This document shows, piece by piece, positions 32,892 through 40,604 of a stretch of DNA of 40,604 nt. The translations under genes and the position numbers were made by a program. Origin of the DNA: Anaerolineales bacterium (GTDB taxonomy: Bacteria > Chloroflexota > Anaerolineae > Anaerolineales > UBA11657); NCBI GenBank assembly GCA_022450585.1, contig JAKUPR010000011.1, positions 1-40,604 of the forward strand. Direction: 5' to 3'. The notes under the pieces are model-generated. The model did not search any database, had not been told where the DNA came from, and was given only the letters and a program-made list of their open reading frames with translations. Every line of letters starts with the position of its first letter. Within the stretch, counting starts at the first letter, position 1.

Positions 32892-33861
32892 GTTTCGCGA
32901 TAACGGCGACGCGGTGACTGTTTCCAGTAAATGGCCAACAAGTTAGTAGTGTTATGTGCTCGGTTGCAGTAGGCGCAAAGTATTCCATATGCACCAGTTT
33001 CTGCGACGCGCTCACGCTGTTTTCCTCAAACACATCCACCTGCTCCACAACATAATCAATCGTCTCAACTGCGTTGCGCACTGAAAGCACGTCACCGGGA
33101 TGTAATCGGTCCAAGCCTCGGAATACGCTTCCGTAAACATTGTGGTGCCCATAGAAAACTGCGTTTCCACCAGACCCCGGTGCTGCACTATTTACTAGAA
33201 AACCAGCCGAGCTGCCAGGTGAGTGCCACAAAACTGTTGTTCCACTAGCTGTCCTATCCGTGTGCCAACCCACCGGAATGACAGGTGCTTTGATGCCGAT
33301 TGCTGGAATACTCACCTCTAGAGGCAGAGTACTGCCGAACACTTGCTTCGCCAAATATTCCAGTCCCTCTGGCACGGGAGCGAACCCGCTTTCTTGATCC
33401 AGTCCTATGTCAGGCTCCATTTGAGGCGAAGGCGTGCCAGTAATCGGTAGGACTAACTGCTCGCCAGGCTGAAGGTATTGCGGGTTAACCGCGGGATTTG
33501 CTTCCATTAGCGCCTTTACATCTAAACCAAATTGACGCGCAATTTTTGCCATCCAGTCTCCAGACTGCACTTCATAAAGCACCGGTTCTGGACTAGCGAT
33601 AATTGTTGCAACAGGCACGTCGGTATTGGCAAGAACAACTTTGTATGTCTGATCACCAGATCCCGTATCGACATTAGCCACATTCATTTCAGTTGGTCGC
33701 GGAGTGTGAGTAATCATCTCAACTGCAGGAGCCACCATCTCGCTTGATTCTACTGCCACGGGCTGACCGGATGGTTCCGTGGCACCACAAGCAGAAAAGA
33801 AAAATCCGGCCGCCAGCCAGAACAATGGCCTTGGGACCGGATTATATTCGCGTTTGTCCAT
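32881..33861 (-). CDS. LysM-containing sortase, predicted lipoprotein
   Basis: A 326-residue surface enzyme. The N-terminus has a hydrophobic stretch ending in a lipobox-like FSAC (Cys25), so anchoring by lipid rather than by a membrane helix is possible. A Ser/Thr/Pro-rich linker leads to a LysM domain (about 95-138; YEVQSGDWMAKIARQFGLD) that should bind peptidoglycan. The sortase domain (about 180-326) shows the catalytic histidine in FYGHHN (His239/240), the cysteine in TLLTCWPF (Cys308) and the arginine in GNSHRV (Arg317). The order fits class D/E-type sortases. Directly after LysM the sequence reads LPITG (138-142), identical to the sorting motif of the next gene. The substrate gene lies 40 bases upstream on the same strand. 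Confidence 0.85.
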   Translation of the reverse strand: MDKREYNPVPRPLFWLAAGFFFSACGATEPSGQPVAVESSEMVAPAVEMITHTPRPTEMNVANVDTGSGDQTYKVVLANTDVPVATIIASPEPVLYEVQSGDWMAKIARQFGLDVKALMEANPAVNPQYLQPGEQLVLPITGTPSPQMEPDIGLDQESGFAPVPEGLEYLAKQVFGSTLPLEVSIPAIGIKAPVIPVGWHTDRTASGTTVLWHSPGSSAGFLVNSAAPGSGGNAVFYGHHNVYGSVFRGLDRLHPGDVLSVRNAVETIDYVVEQVDVFEENSVSASQKLVHMEYFAPTATEHITLLTCWPFTGNSHRVAVIAKPIE

Positions 33862-33901
33862 CTTTCAGGCAAACCCGCGCGACGGACCTGCCGATGTCAC
33901 G

Positions 33902-35917
33902 CTATTCAGGACCGCTGCCGCGCCGCCTCCATCTCAATATCAAGCTAGCGCTAAGTAGAATGCCTACAAACCCTGCCAACACGGCCTGATATGTCCCGCT
34001 GCTGCCTGTGATAGGCAGTGCAGTGGGAACGCGCGCCGCCACTGTCCAAGTAGAAAACTGGGTCACATCCACACAAATCTGCTGCGCAAGACTATCCACC
34101 GCACGATTCGAAGTGATGGAACTCTCGTCTGCAAGACCAGGATTGCGCACCACCGCCAGATTAGCAGTCTCGCCACCAGCAGAAAGCAATTGCGTCGCGG
34201 TGTAATCAAAGCACATACGAACCGGGTTGGCACTAAAATCACTCATTACTGCTCCACTAGCATCACGGACCACAATCTCCACCACTGTATCCACCAGTGA
34301 GAATCCAGACCCAATGGAAGACGTCTCCCCGGAACCAAGAGGACGTATAGTAGCTGTCGCGCCCTCAGCCACCGCGCCAGATGCAAATGTGAGGGTAACT
34401 CCAGAAGCTGTATTGGAAACAGTTCCACCAGAAGCCGTCAGCGTACCTTTCGTCTGACCGCTAGGAGTACTTGTAGGTGCCACCGTCAGATTAGGGACCG
34501 GAGTAGGACTATGTGTAATCCCGAAATCCACACGAGCACCATCAGTACTGGTGTAGCAACTTACATCTGGATACCAGGTTGCCTGATTCACATGTACACC
34601 AGTTGCACTAAATCCCTCCGGAGGATTGATGCAAATTGTGTCTCCTGAGAATGTGATGTAATCAGCCCCTCCACCAAAACTATTGCCTCCGGTCGAGACA
34701 TTCTTGCCCTCATAATCATCGAATACCACACCGGAAAATTTCTCTGCCCAATATCCGCTATTGTTGGATTCAGCAGGCGGTGGCGGCCCTGCTCCAGGCT
34801 TCTTATTTGAAGCAAATACGAAACTGAACTCCATGATCCATCCGCCAGCAACCCGGGTTTTCGTTATATTCGCATTGGTAACTTCATCGCCCAGAAAGCC
34901 TGTCCATTGTTCCATAGGGTCATCTATGCCCATCCAAGTCATCACCGAGTCCGGGGCATACATCTTAAAGGTAGCAGTATGTCCGGTGATACCATCTACC
35001 GAATACCCGCTCTTCTTTGTGACCACACTGGGATCTGTTGACGACATATCACTATAATGCACTCCGATTCCTGAGAAGTGAGAGCCCTGCACAACACTCA
35101 TGTCGGGACTAAAAGACGTCAAGAACCCCAGGGCTGATCCGTACACGTCACCATTAGATTTGACCTGCTTAACGGTCTCGACAATGGCAGTAATGGTATT
35201 CCCACTAGTAGACCATGACTGACAATCCGCCATACAGTAAAGCGCTTTTGGTGTCTTGTTTGAAGGAAAATCCCAACTTATAGTAAATTCCTTGCCTGGC
35301 GGGAAGTATTCGTCCACTGACTCGGCATCAAGCTCGCTTTGCGCAGCAACGTCCTGCAAAACCAATACTAGGTCTCCGTCTTCTACAGGTGCAAGCGTCT
35401 CGGTCCCGGGTACTACCGAGAATGGCATCCACCCTGCTCCGCTATTGGTGGGAAAAACATTGAGATTGGAATAATTATTTATATAGTTTACCGTGAAGTT
35501 ACCTGACTCTGCCGTGATTGGATCTGGTGCATCCGGATAGCATGTAACCTGTATTTTGTATGTACCGTTGAAGTAGGCGGTCCAGTCTACACTCCAAGCA
35601 ACAGCACCAGCCCCAACCCCGCCTTGCACTTTGTTACCCATTACTCCAAGAGTTTCATTGATACCCTGGCTCTCTGAAATAGCTACTACTGTAGGTGTAG
35701 CAACAGCATCCGTACATGTACCAGTTACAGTAACCGAGGTACCGGTGACGTTGGATGGTGTGTCAGCGCTATTAGCATACGCAAGACGTGATGATTGGAG
35801 TAAACACATCGCCAGGAGTATAGCCAGCGTCAATACAAATCGCACCCAAGCACTCATACTGTAAACACCCAGTGGGTTCGCCTGATGGGCTTCGCTCGTA
35901 TCGATCGTATGTATCAT
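33902..35917 (-). CDS. LPXTG-anchored surface protein with ZU5-like domain
   Basis: A 671-residue exported protein. The signal peptide (about 22-49; FVLTLAILLAMCLLQ, likely cleavage after AYA) follows a 20-residue extension, unless M21 is the true start; ATG 35917 has AGGA seven bases upstream. The middle (about 60-460) is beta-rich and of unknown fold, with a PPPP linker (about 385). About 495-535 (GTLTASGGTVSNTASGVTLTFASGAV) is a ZU5-like domain. The C-terminus is a complete cell-wall sorting signal: LPITG (634-638), a hydrophobic segment (AVLAGFVGILLSASLIL) and RWRRRG. It is the obvious substrate of the sortase gene immediately downstream. Its biological role is unknown. Confidence 0.85.
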   Translation of the reverse strand: MIHTIDTSEAHQANPLGVYSMSAWVRFVLTLAILLAMCLLQSSRLAYANSADTPSNVTGTSVTVTGTCTDAVATPTVVAISESQGINETLGVMGNKVQGGVGAGAVAWSVDWTAYFNGTYKIQVTCYPDAPDPITAESGNFTVNYINNYSNLNVFPTNSGAGWMPFSVVPGTETLAPVEDGDLVLVLQDVAAQSELDAESVDEYFPPGKEFTISWDFPSNKTPKALYCMADCQSWSTSGNTITAIVETVKQVKSNGDVYGSALGFLTSFSPDMSVVQGSHFSGIGVHYSDMSSTDPSVVTKKSGYSVDGITGHTATFKMYAPDSVMTWMGIDDPMEQWTGFLGDEVTNANITKTRVAGGWIMEFSFVFASNKKPGAGPPPPAESNNSGYWAEKFSGVVFDDYEGKNVSTGGNSFGGGADYITFSGDTICINPPEGFSATGVHVNQATWYPDVSCYTSTDGARVDFGITHSPTPVPNLTVAPTSTPSGQTKGTLTASGGTVSNTASGVTLTFASGAVAEGATATIRPLGSGETSSIGSGFSLVDTVVEIVVRDASGAVMSDFSANPVRMCFDYTATQLLSAGGETANLAVVRNPGLADESSITSNRAVDSLAQQICVDVTQFSTWTVAARVPTALPITGSSGTYQAVLAGFVGILLSASLILRWRRRGSGPE

Positions 35918-35968
35918 TGCTTTTTCCTATCGCAAAAGTTGTTAGGACACCGCAGTCTAATCACAAGC

Positions 35969-35997
35969 AATATAACACATGGCCACATTCAAGGCAA
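35969..35997 (-). promoter_or_regulatory. Promoter of the LPITG surface protein gene
   Basis: On the minus strand TTGCCT (35997-35992), exactly 17 bases, TATATT (35974-35969). The leader is about 45 bases. The sortase gene lies 40 bases after the surface protein and is probably on the same transcript. Confidence 0.6.
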
Positions 35998-36151
35998 GCA
36001 ATGGATATATCCGACACGATTACTCACGTAATGTCAGACCACATACGGCACTCTGCAGGACATCCGTAGACCGCAATTATCAGGTATTGCTACTGTTTGA
36101 ACAACGTAACACCGATTCCTCCATGCAATTTGTGTGCCGCAACCCACCTAC

Positions 36152-38017
36152 TTATGGGAAAGCTATTGTGACCGTGCCGACCTGCACCCTGTCTGCAAAA
36201 CTCCTCGGACCGACCGCAGGTAGACGCTGCATGCTCGCCAGGTCATACCAACCCACTTGCACCCGGTATTCACCAGGTAGTAGATCAACGGGGAGCGAAA
36301 GCGCCACACGATCAATTACGGTCTCACCTGACTGCCAACGGGACGTTGGGTACGTCCCGCCGAGCGGCTGGCTGTCTACCTGAGCACGCAGATTGTCCTC
36401 ATCATCCAGAAAATGTACAAACGTGGTGTAATCAGCATCTATTGGGCGCAGCGCCTGCCACGCTAGCGCAAGTACCAAAGTTCCTCCAGGCGCTTGCCCG
36501 ACCTCAGACATACCAAATCCGGTGACCACAATCATATCCCCAAAACGTACCTCTGGCACACGACTCGGCATAATCTCGCCCTGCACGAAAAGGTCAAGGC
36601 TGCCATCTACGTAATCGCCATGGTAAGCATGAAATGCGCGCTGGTAGAGCCAAGTTTCGAGCTCGTGCTCTGGGTCATAGCTTGCAGGGTCACCATACAT
36701 AAGTAACCAGATGCGGTCATGTTGCGCGGTCACAGATTGCAACAACGGCTGCATCTTAGAGTCATCCCACGGAGGCATATTGTATGAGCGCACCTCGTGC
36801 AATCCGTAAAAATCATGAAGCGGCGCCTGCGCACCGTTCTGCAACAGCAAACCATCCCCCAGACGGCGATTGGCGTCCACGTAAGCCATCAAATCACCGT
36901 AACCTCCCTTGGCGTAAAGTGGTTCAAAGAAATAATTATGCAAAGAGCGCCAGTTAGCTAGCAGGGACAGCAAAAGCCAGAATATGGTCAGAGAACGTGC
37001 ACTAGACCGTAACCCAGCGGCGAGCAAAAGCAGATAGACCGGCATGACCACAATGAGATAGCGCGGGAAGAAAAACGGCATCAAAGGTCCGAGTAACCAG
37101 GCTCCCACCATCGGTATAAATAGCCAATACGCTAGCACTCTCTCGTCCCGTGAACTCTGGAGTACACCACGCAGTCCAATAGCCAAGGGAATCAATAGGA
37201 CGATTCCCAACCACCGCCCGAGCGGCGCAACAGTCTGACCCGCCCCAAAAGCCGACAGAGTGCCTGCCCAGACCGCATCCAGACCACCCACTCCAAGCGC
37301 ATCCCAACGCGCGCTAGCTTTTGAACCGATGAACTCGATTTGCGCCAGCACCCACGGGAAATAAGCCAGAGCGATGAATAACTGCCCACGCAACCAATTC
37401 AGCCAGCTGCGTCGATTCTCTCGCCGCTGCACGAAACGGAAAAGATTCTGCGCCACTAGAAGGAAAAAAGAATAGTAATGCGTAAAAATAGCTGCCAGCA
37501 TCGCCCCTAGAAATAGCGCCTCCCATCGACGCTCGCGTGTACGTTGCCAACGAACGTCAGCATACATTGACAGAGCACAAAAGAATGCCGCCCATGAGTA
37601 CATGCGCGTTTCCTGACTGTAATAGACCGCAAAACTAGAGATCGCACATAAACCGGATGCCAGAAACCCACCGGGGTAACCAAGCATCCGTCTTCCAAGC
37701 AAAAAGAGCAGCGCCACCAACAATACCCCCGGCAAGACCGAAAAGAAGCGTAACGCAAACAGACTCTGTCCTGCCAGCGATACCCAGAAATGCAGCATCG
37801 CATGATAGAGCGGAGGATGTGTCTCTGCACCCGCGGACAATACCTGCACCAGCGGCTGCTTGCTGAACGCAAGACTAAAGGCCTCGTCACCCCACAGGTT
37901 GTGCCACTGCAACCTGAACACACGCAGCCAAAAACCTAGTAGTAACATCACCACCATAGGTAAGTGATGATTTGACGCTCCACTCGGATACGAACGGGTA
38001 TGTGTTTTCGCGGTCAC
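36152..38017 (-). CDS. GT-C-type membrane glycosyltransferase (PMT/ArnT-like)
   Basis: A 621-residue protein with about 10-12 membrane helices and a C-terminal soluble domain, of the kind that transfers sugars from polyprenyl carriers to proteins or lipids outside the membrane. The N-terminal loop shows LWGDEAFS (about 42-49) with the conserved acidic pair after the first helix, and ETHPPLYH (about 65-72) and YYSQETRMY (about 131-139) follow as in the PMT/ArnT families. The soluble C-terminal part (about 480-621; TLVLALAWQALRP, VGWYDLASMQRL) is beta-rich and common in large bacterial GT-C proteins. The GTG start overlaps the stop of the relic dehydrogenase (GTGA), which suggests former coupling. 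Donor and acceptor are unknown; the surface protein downstream is a possible acceptor. Confidence 0.85.
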   Translation of the reverse strand: MTAKTHTRSYPSGASNHHLPMVVMLLLGFWLRVFRLQWHNLWGDEAFSLAFSKQPLVQVLSAGAETHPPLYHAMLHFWVSLAGQSLFALRFFSVLPGVLLVALLFLLGRRMLGYPGGFLASGLCAISSFAVYYSQETRMYSWAAFFCALSMYADVRWQRTRERRWEALFLGAMLAAIFTHYYSFFLLVAQNLFRFVQRRENRRSWLNWLRGQLFIALAYFPWVLAQIEFIGSKASARWDALGVGGLDAVWAGTLSAFGAGQTVAPLGRWLGIVLLIPLAIGLRGVLQSSRDERVLAYWLFIPMVGAWLLGPLMPFFFPRYLIVVMPVYLLLLAAGLRSSARSLTIFWLLLSLLANWRSLHNYFFEPLYAKGGYGDLMAYVDANRRLGDGLLLQNGAQAPLHDFYGLHEVRSYNMPPWDDSKMQPLLQSVTAQHDRIWLLMYGDPASYDPEHELETWLYQRAFHAYHGDYVDGSLDLFVQGEIMPSRVPEVRFGDMIVVTGFGMSEVGQAPGGTLVLALAWQALRPIDADYTTFVHFLDDEDNLRAQVDSQPLGGTYPTSRWQSGETVIDRVALSLPVDLLPGEYRVQVGWYDLASMQRLPAVGPRSFADRVQVGTVTIAFP

Positions 38018-38262
38018 CTGACTTTCAATATAATCGTGCCAATGTTACGGTTTTCTACCATTCGCGCATGCCCTCCCTCAGCTTGCTCAATTAGTAGGAT
38101 CGAGTCGATTGCCGGGCGTAATTGCTCTGCGGTAAACAGTGGTCGGAAACGCTGCGGTGTACCAATCTATCATGACATCCCCAGTCCCACATATCGGCTC
38201 CGGTACAGACTGCCAAAGCAAAGTCCGAGCAACGTCAGACTGAGCTACAAATGAAGAGTAAG
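38014..38262 (-). pseudogene. Relic of a quinone oxidoreductase (MDR family) with the middle deleted
   Basis: On the minus strand two fragments of one gene lie side by side. The upstream one, about 38262-38155, reads VAQSDVARTLLWQSVPEP and ICGTGDVMIDWYTAAF, matching the N-terminus of NADPH:quinone reductases. The downstream one, 38166-38014 in another frame, reads RFRPLFTAEQLRPAIDSILL and ends MVENRNIGTIILKVR plus TGA, matching the C-terminus of the same family. About 230 codons of the Rossmann middle are missing. The final TGA overlaps the GTG of the glycosyltransferase gene. No start codon or intact frame remains. Confidence 0.65.
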
Positions 38263-38301
38263 TTTTCTGCTCATGCTGGCGAGAACCAGCATCGGGCGCA
38301 T

Positions 38302-39198
38302 CTATTGACTGGCGCGCACTTCGATTCCCGCCAATCGTTCCATAGCCTTGATGAGCGCATGGTTACCTTCAGCCCCGAGACCTTGAGCTTGCAAGACCCT
38401 GTAGTAATGAAAGGCCATGCTTGTTATTGGAGCGGGAACGCCCAACTCATCGGCAGCGGCTAGAGCCAAACGGACGTCCTTTTGTTGCAGGTCAATAGTG
38501 AAGCCAGGCCGCCAATCTCGCTCCAGAATCTGCGGACCACGCATGCTCAACATCCAGCTTCCGGCTGCCCCACCGCTCACCGCTGCAAGCGTCTTTTCCA
38601 AATCAAGATTACCGGCCTGGGCGAACAGAAGTGCCTCAGACATAGCAAGCGCATTTCCCACCACGAGAATCTGATTGACCAGTTTCACCATCTGACCCGC
38701 ACCAATACCACCTACATGCGTGATTTTCTCACCCATCGCGCGAAAAGCTGGCATAGCACGCTCCACATGGGAACTTTCACCACCAACCATTATGCTAAGA
38801 GTACCCTGGGCTGCCCCCTCGCTCCCCCCACTAATAGGGGCATCTAGCATGTGCATATCTCTCTGCGCCAACTGTTCCGAAATCTCTCGCGTCGCACGCG
38901 GGCTGATGGTACTCATGTCAATTACCAGAGAGCCGCTCCGTGCACCATGAATGACACCATTCTCTCCTAGAATGACCGCCTGAACATCCGGAGTATCACT
39001 AACACAGACGATAATAATATCGCACCTGGACGCTAACTCAGAAGGACTGCCAGCAGTGCTGGCCCCGGCAGCAACTAATTCATCGACCCGGCTTGCAGTG
39101 CGGTTCCACACACATACCTCGAAGGATGCCTGCAATAGGTTGCGAACCATTCCTTGCCCCATAATACCTAGACCAATAAAACCGACAATTTCACTCAT
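38302..39198 (-). CDS. 3-hydroxyisobutyrate-dehydrogenase family oxidoreductase
   Basis: A 298-residue NAD(P)-dependent beta-hydroxyacid dehydrogenase. The Rossmann motif is FIGLGIMGQGM (about 7-17). The substrate-binding motif DAPISGGSEGA (about 119-129) is the family hallmark, and the catalytic lysine is in GAGQMVKLVNQI (about 168-179). NRTASRVDEL follows the second strand, where the arginine favours NADP over NAD. The family includes 3-hydroxyisobutyrate, tartronate semialdehyde and glyoxylate/succinic semialdehyde reductases; the sequence does not decide between them. The start is supported by AAGGAG seven bases upstream of ATG. A 7-base inverted repeat (38273-38292) follows the stop but has no T-run. 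Confidence 0.9.
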   Translation of the reverse strand: MSEIVGFIGLGIMGQGMVRNLLQASFEVCVWNRTASRVDELVAAGASTAGSPSELASRCDIIIVCVSDTPDVQAVILGENGVIHGARSGSLVIDMSTISPRATREISEQLAQRDMHMLDAPISGGSEGAAQGTLSIMVGGESSHVERAMPAFRAMGEKITHVGGIGAGQMVKLVNQILVVGNALAMSEALLFAQAGNLDLEKTLAAVSGGAAGSWMLSMRGPQILERDWRPGFTIDLQQKDVRLALAAADELGVPAPITSMAFHYYRVLQAQGLGAEGNHALIKAMERLAGIEVRASQ

Positions 39199-39237
39199 AT
39201 GTCCACTCCTTAAAGTACTTACAATTTTACGACGACA

Positions 39238-40604
39238 CTAATTAACATTTACAGTAAACATTATAAGCGCCATAACAAAATTTACCATCAATAACACTGC
39301 CCCTATTACTAGAACAACACGCATGCCTCCGCTCAACCTGCGTAAAGGCCGTATATGCTGGCCAGCGAGAAGACGTCGCAAAGCATGTATCGTTTCTCTG
39401 ATAGTATCTTTTTGGGAATTGGTAGGCGCACCAACCCAGTCCCATCCGGGCCGCGACAGCGGTACCAGTAGCTTACGAGCAGGGCTCTCAGCTACTAGAC
39501 CAGCCAAGTCTCCGGGCGCTATGACTACGTCATCCGCCGACAACCCGTCTGTTACACCCGTCACTGCAATTTGCTCAATTACCAGTCCTGGGAATTCATC
39601 CCGGAGCACCAAACCAAGCGCAGCACCAAATTCGTCTTCCTCAGGTACCAAAATCACCACACGTACCTGGGTAGCATGATCACGCTCGTAGACCTTTTCT
39701 CGGTCTCGATCCTCACGCAGGCACGCACGATGGTATAGCCACAGACCGGCGGCTAGTACACTGAAAGCGATGGCATGTGCCAACAGACTCAGCAAATCTC
39801 CCGGTACTTCCGTGCCCAAAGCCAAGTTCAACAATTGCGCAAAGATTACAACCGTGCTAGCAAGAACAGTCATAGTAGCAACAAAAAGAAAGAGATAGAG
39901 ATAAATCTTACGGATTGTGGCACGCCGCTCTACCTGGCCCTCCGATCCGGCAGACTGCGAGTTTAGCTGGACTTTTCTCCATGACAGCAGCCAGACCGGG
40001 AGTCCGGCAACCAGCGCAGCGCTAGAACCCGCAACCTGCTCTCGCAGTCCATCCCCAAATCCATTTGTACTGAGCATAGCAATGAGGACACTGATAGTTC
40101 CTCCTAAGCCAATGAGCACTGCTCCTAGACCTATCGTAGCAAGAATATAACGATAAAGCCGGCGGATAGCAGCTTGACTGGGAACATCAGGCGCTAAGTC
40201 GGCATCACGCTGTAGCACTAGTGCGTGATAAGCCCACAACAACCCAAACACGGACATGGTAAGCAGAGCGACACGCAAGTCCCCAGTACTCTCCAACTCT
40301 AGCCATAATCCCAATAACCCGTCTATCAGCGTGGCAGCGATAGTTACCACTGTCAACGATCCGACAAACACGATCACGTAAAGATAGAGCTTACGTAATA
40401 CAGATTCGCGCTCCTCCACTCGTCCGGCATAGAAGAGTACTTGCGCTCGCCGCCAAGACATTTGCCAGAGTGTCAACCCAACTAGCAGACGCGCTGACTG
40501 CTCAGAGACCACAACCCCACCAGGAACGGCAGCAAAACCATCCCCGCCAATCTGAAAAATAAGCCAACGCAGCAGACTAATGAGGCTAGCTGAAGTAAGT
40601 GAAA
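39238..40604 (-). CDS. DUF5671-like multi-pass membrane protein, N-terminus cut by the right edge
   Basis: The ORF track starts at GTG 40512, but the same frame stays open to the window edge (LISLLRWLIFQIGGDGFAAV...), so the gene begins outside. At least 455 residues are visible. The membrane part is built from repeated units of DUF5671 type: an LPLW-like entry (LLVGLTLWQMSWRRAQ; VAGLPVWLLSWRKVQ), a short charged stretch with ER, then RKLYLYVIVFVG or RKIYLYLFLFVA and two more helices. Two full repeats and part of another are present. A soluble region (about 285-385 of the ORF; VVILVPEEDEFGAALGLVLR) precedes a final membrane helix. The function is unknown. Confidence 0.75.
   Translation of the reverse strand, partial: SLTSASLISLLRWLIFQIGGDGFAAVPGGVVVSEQSARLLVGLTLWQMSWRRAQVLFYAGRVEERESVLRKLYLYVIVFVGSLTVVTIAATLIDGLLGLWLELESTGDLRVALLTMSVFGLLWAYHALVLQRDADLAPDVPSQAAIRRLYRYILATIGLGAVLIGLGGTISVLIAMLSTNGFGDGLREQVAGSSAALVAGLPVWLLSWRKVQLNSQSAGSEGQVERRATIRKIYLYLFLFVATMTVLASTVVIFAQLLNLALGTEVPGDLLSLLAHAIAFSVLAAGLWLYHRACLREDRDREKVYERDHATQVRVVILVPEEDEFGAALGLVLRDEFPGLVIEQIAVTGVTDGLSADDVVIAPGDLAGLVAESPARKLLVPLSRPGWDWVGAPTNSQKDTIRETIHALRRLLAGQHIRPLRRLSGGMRVVLVIGAVLLMVNFVMALIMFTVNVN

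Noticed and set aside
36000-36151. ORF 35979..36383 on the plus strand
   Set aside because: It runs antisense into the glycosyltransferase 3' end and covers the minus-strand promoter region; its composition is not protein-like.
38273-38292. Perfect 7-bp inverted repeat (ATGCTGG/CCAGCAT) as terminator of the dehydrogenase gene
   Set aside because: There is no T-run on either strand, so an intrinsic terminator is not supported.

Overview
The window reads as chromosomal DNA of a free-living bacterium, most likely a monoderm Chloroflexota (Dehalococcoidia/SAR202-like). That placement is inferred from the mix of genes, not from a marker tree: an LPXTG-type sortase with its own substrate, a HrcA/CIRCE-controlled groESL operon, fused-subunit 2-oxoacid:ferredoxin oxidoreductase, a DUF5671-type membrane protein, an M29 aminopeptidase and several small proteins of the kind seen in that phylum. 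Base composition is near 50% GC. I see no phage, insertion sequence, CRISPR array or plasmid gene.

Layout. 1-521 (-): N-terminal part of a membrane protein cut by the left edge. 962-1717 (+): metallo-beta-lactamase-fold hydrolase. 1746-4467 (-): zinc-type dehydrogenase and MutL. 4556-9470 (+): a small membrane protein, then a tightly packed run of large S41-like lipoprotein, orphan CoA-transferase A subunit and CtpA-type S41 protease, joined by ATGA overlaps. 9522-15551 (-): tRNA-Gly, a membrane protein, and a pantothenate/CoA cluster panB-panE-panC-coaX ending in an unusual PfkB kinase fused to a glycosylase-like, cysteine-cluster domain. The cluster is preceded by a structured leader with an intrinsic terminator. 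15826-16938 (+): M29 aminopeptidase, divergent from panB and sharing its -10 region. 16983-22075 (-): EamA transporter, DUF503, LipM-like octanoyltransferase, KorB and KorA. 22265-23719 (+): EthD-like protein and small unknown proteins. 23772-24578 (-): surE. 24695-29497 (+): ridA, tRNA-Val, thrS, groES, groEL. 29592-30713 (-): serC. 30837-32891 (+): PIG-L deacetylase and an S41-like lipoprotein without catalytic residues. 32881-38017 (-): LysM-sortase lipoprotein, its LPITG substrate and a GT-C glycosyltransferase. 38014-38262 (-): relic of a quinone oxidoreductase. 38302-40604 (-): 3-hydroxyisobutyrate-type dehydrogenase and a DUF5671-like membrane protein cut by the right edge.

How the genes work together. 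PanB, PanE and PanC make pantothenate from ketoisovalerate (PanD is not here), and CoaX phosphorylates it toward CoA. KorAB uses CoA and ferredoxin in 2-oxoacid oxidation, and LipM supplies the lipoyl group for other 2-oxoacid or glycine enzymes. The sortase-LPITG pair forms a cell-surface anchoring unit.

The most interesting points are the kinase-glycosylase-like fusion at the end of the CoA cluster, the panB leader with a bidirectional promoter, three S41 proteins in three different catalytic states, a lipid-anchored sortase that itself carries the LPITG motif of its neighbour, and several genes whose -10 box sits 6-7 bases before the start codon (leaderless mRNAs).
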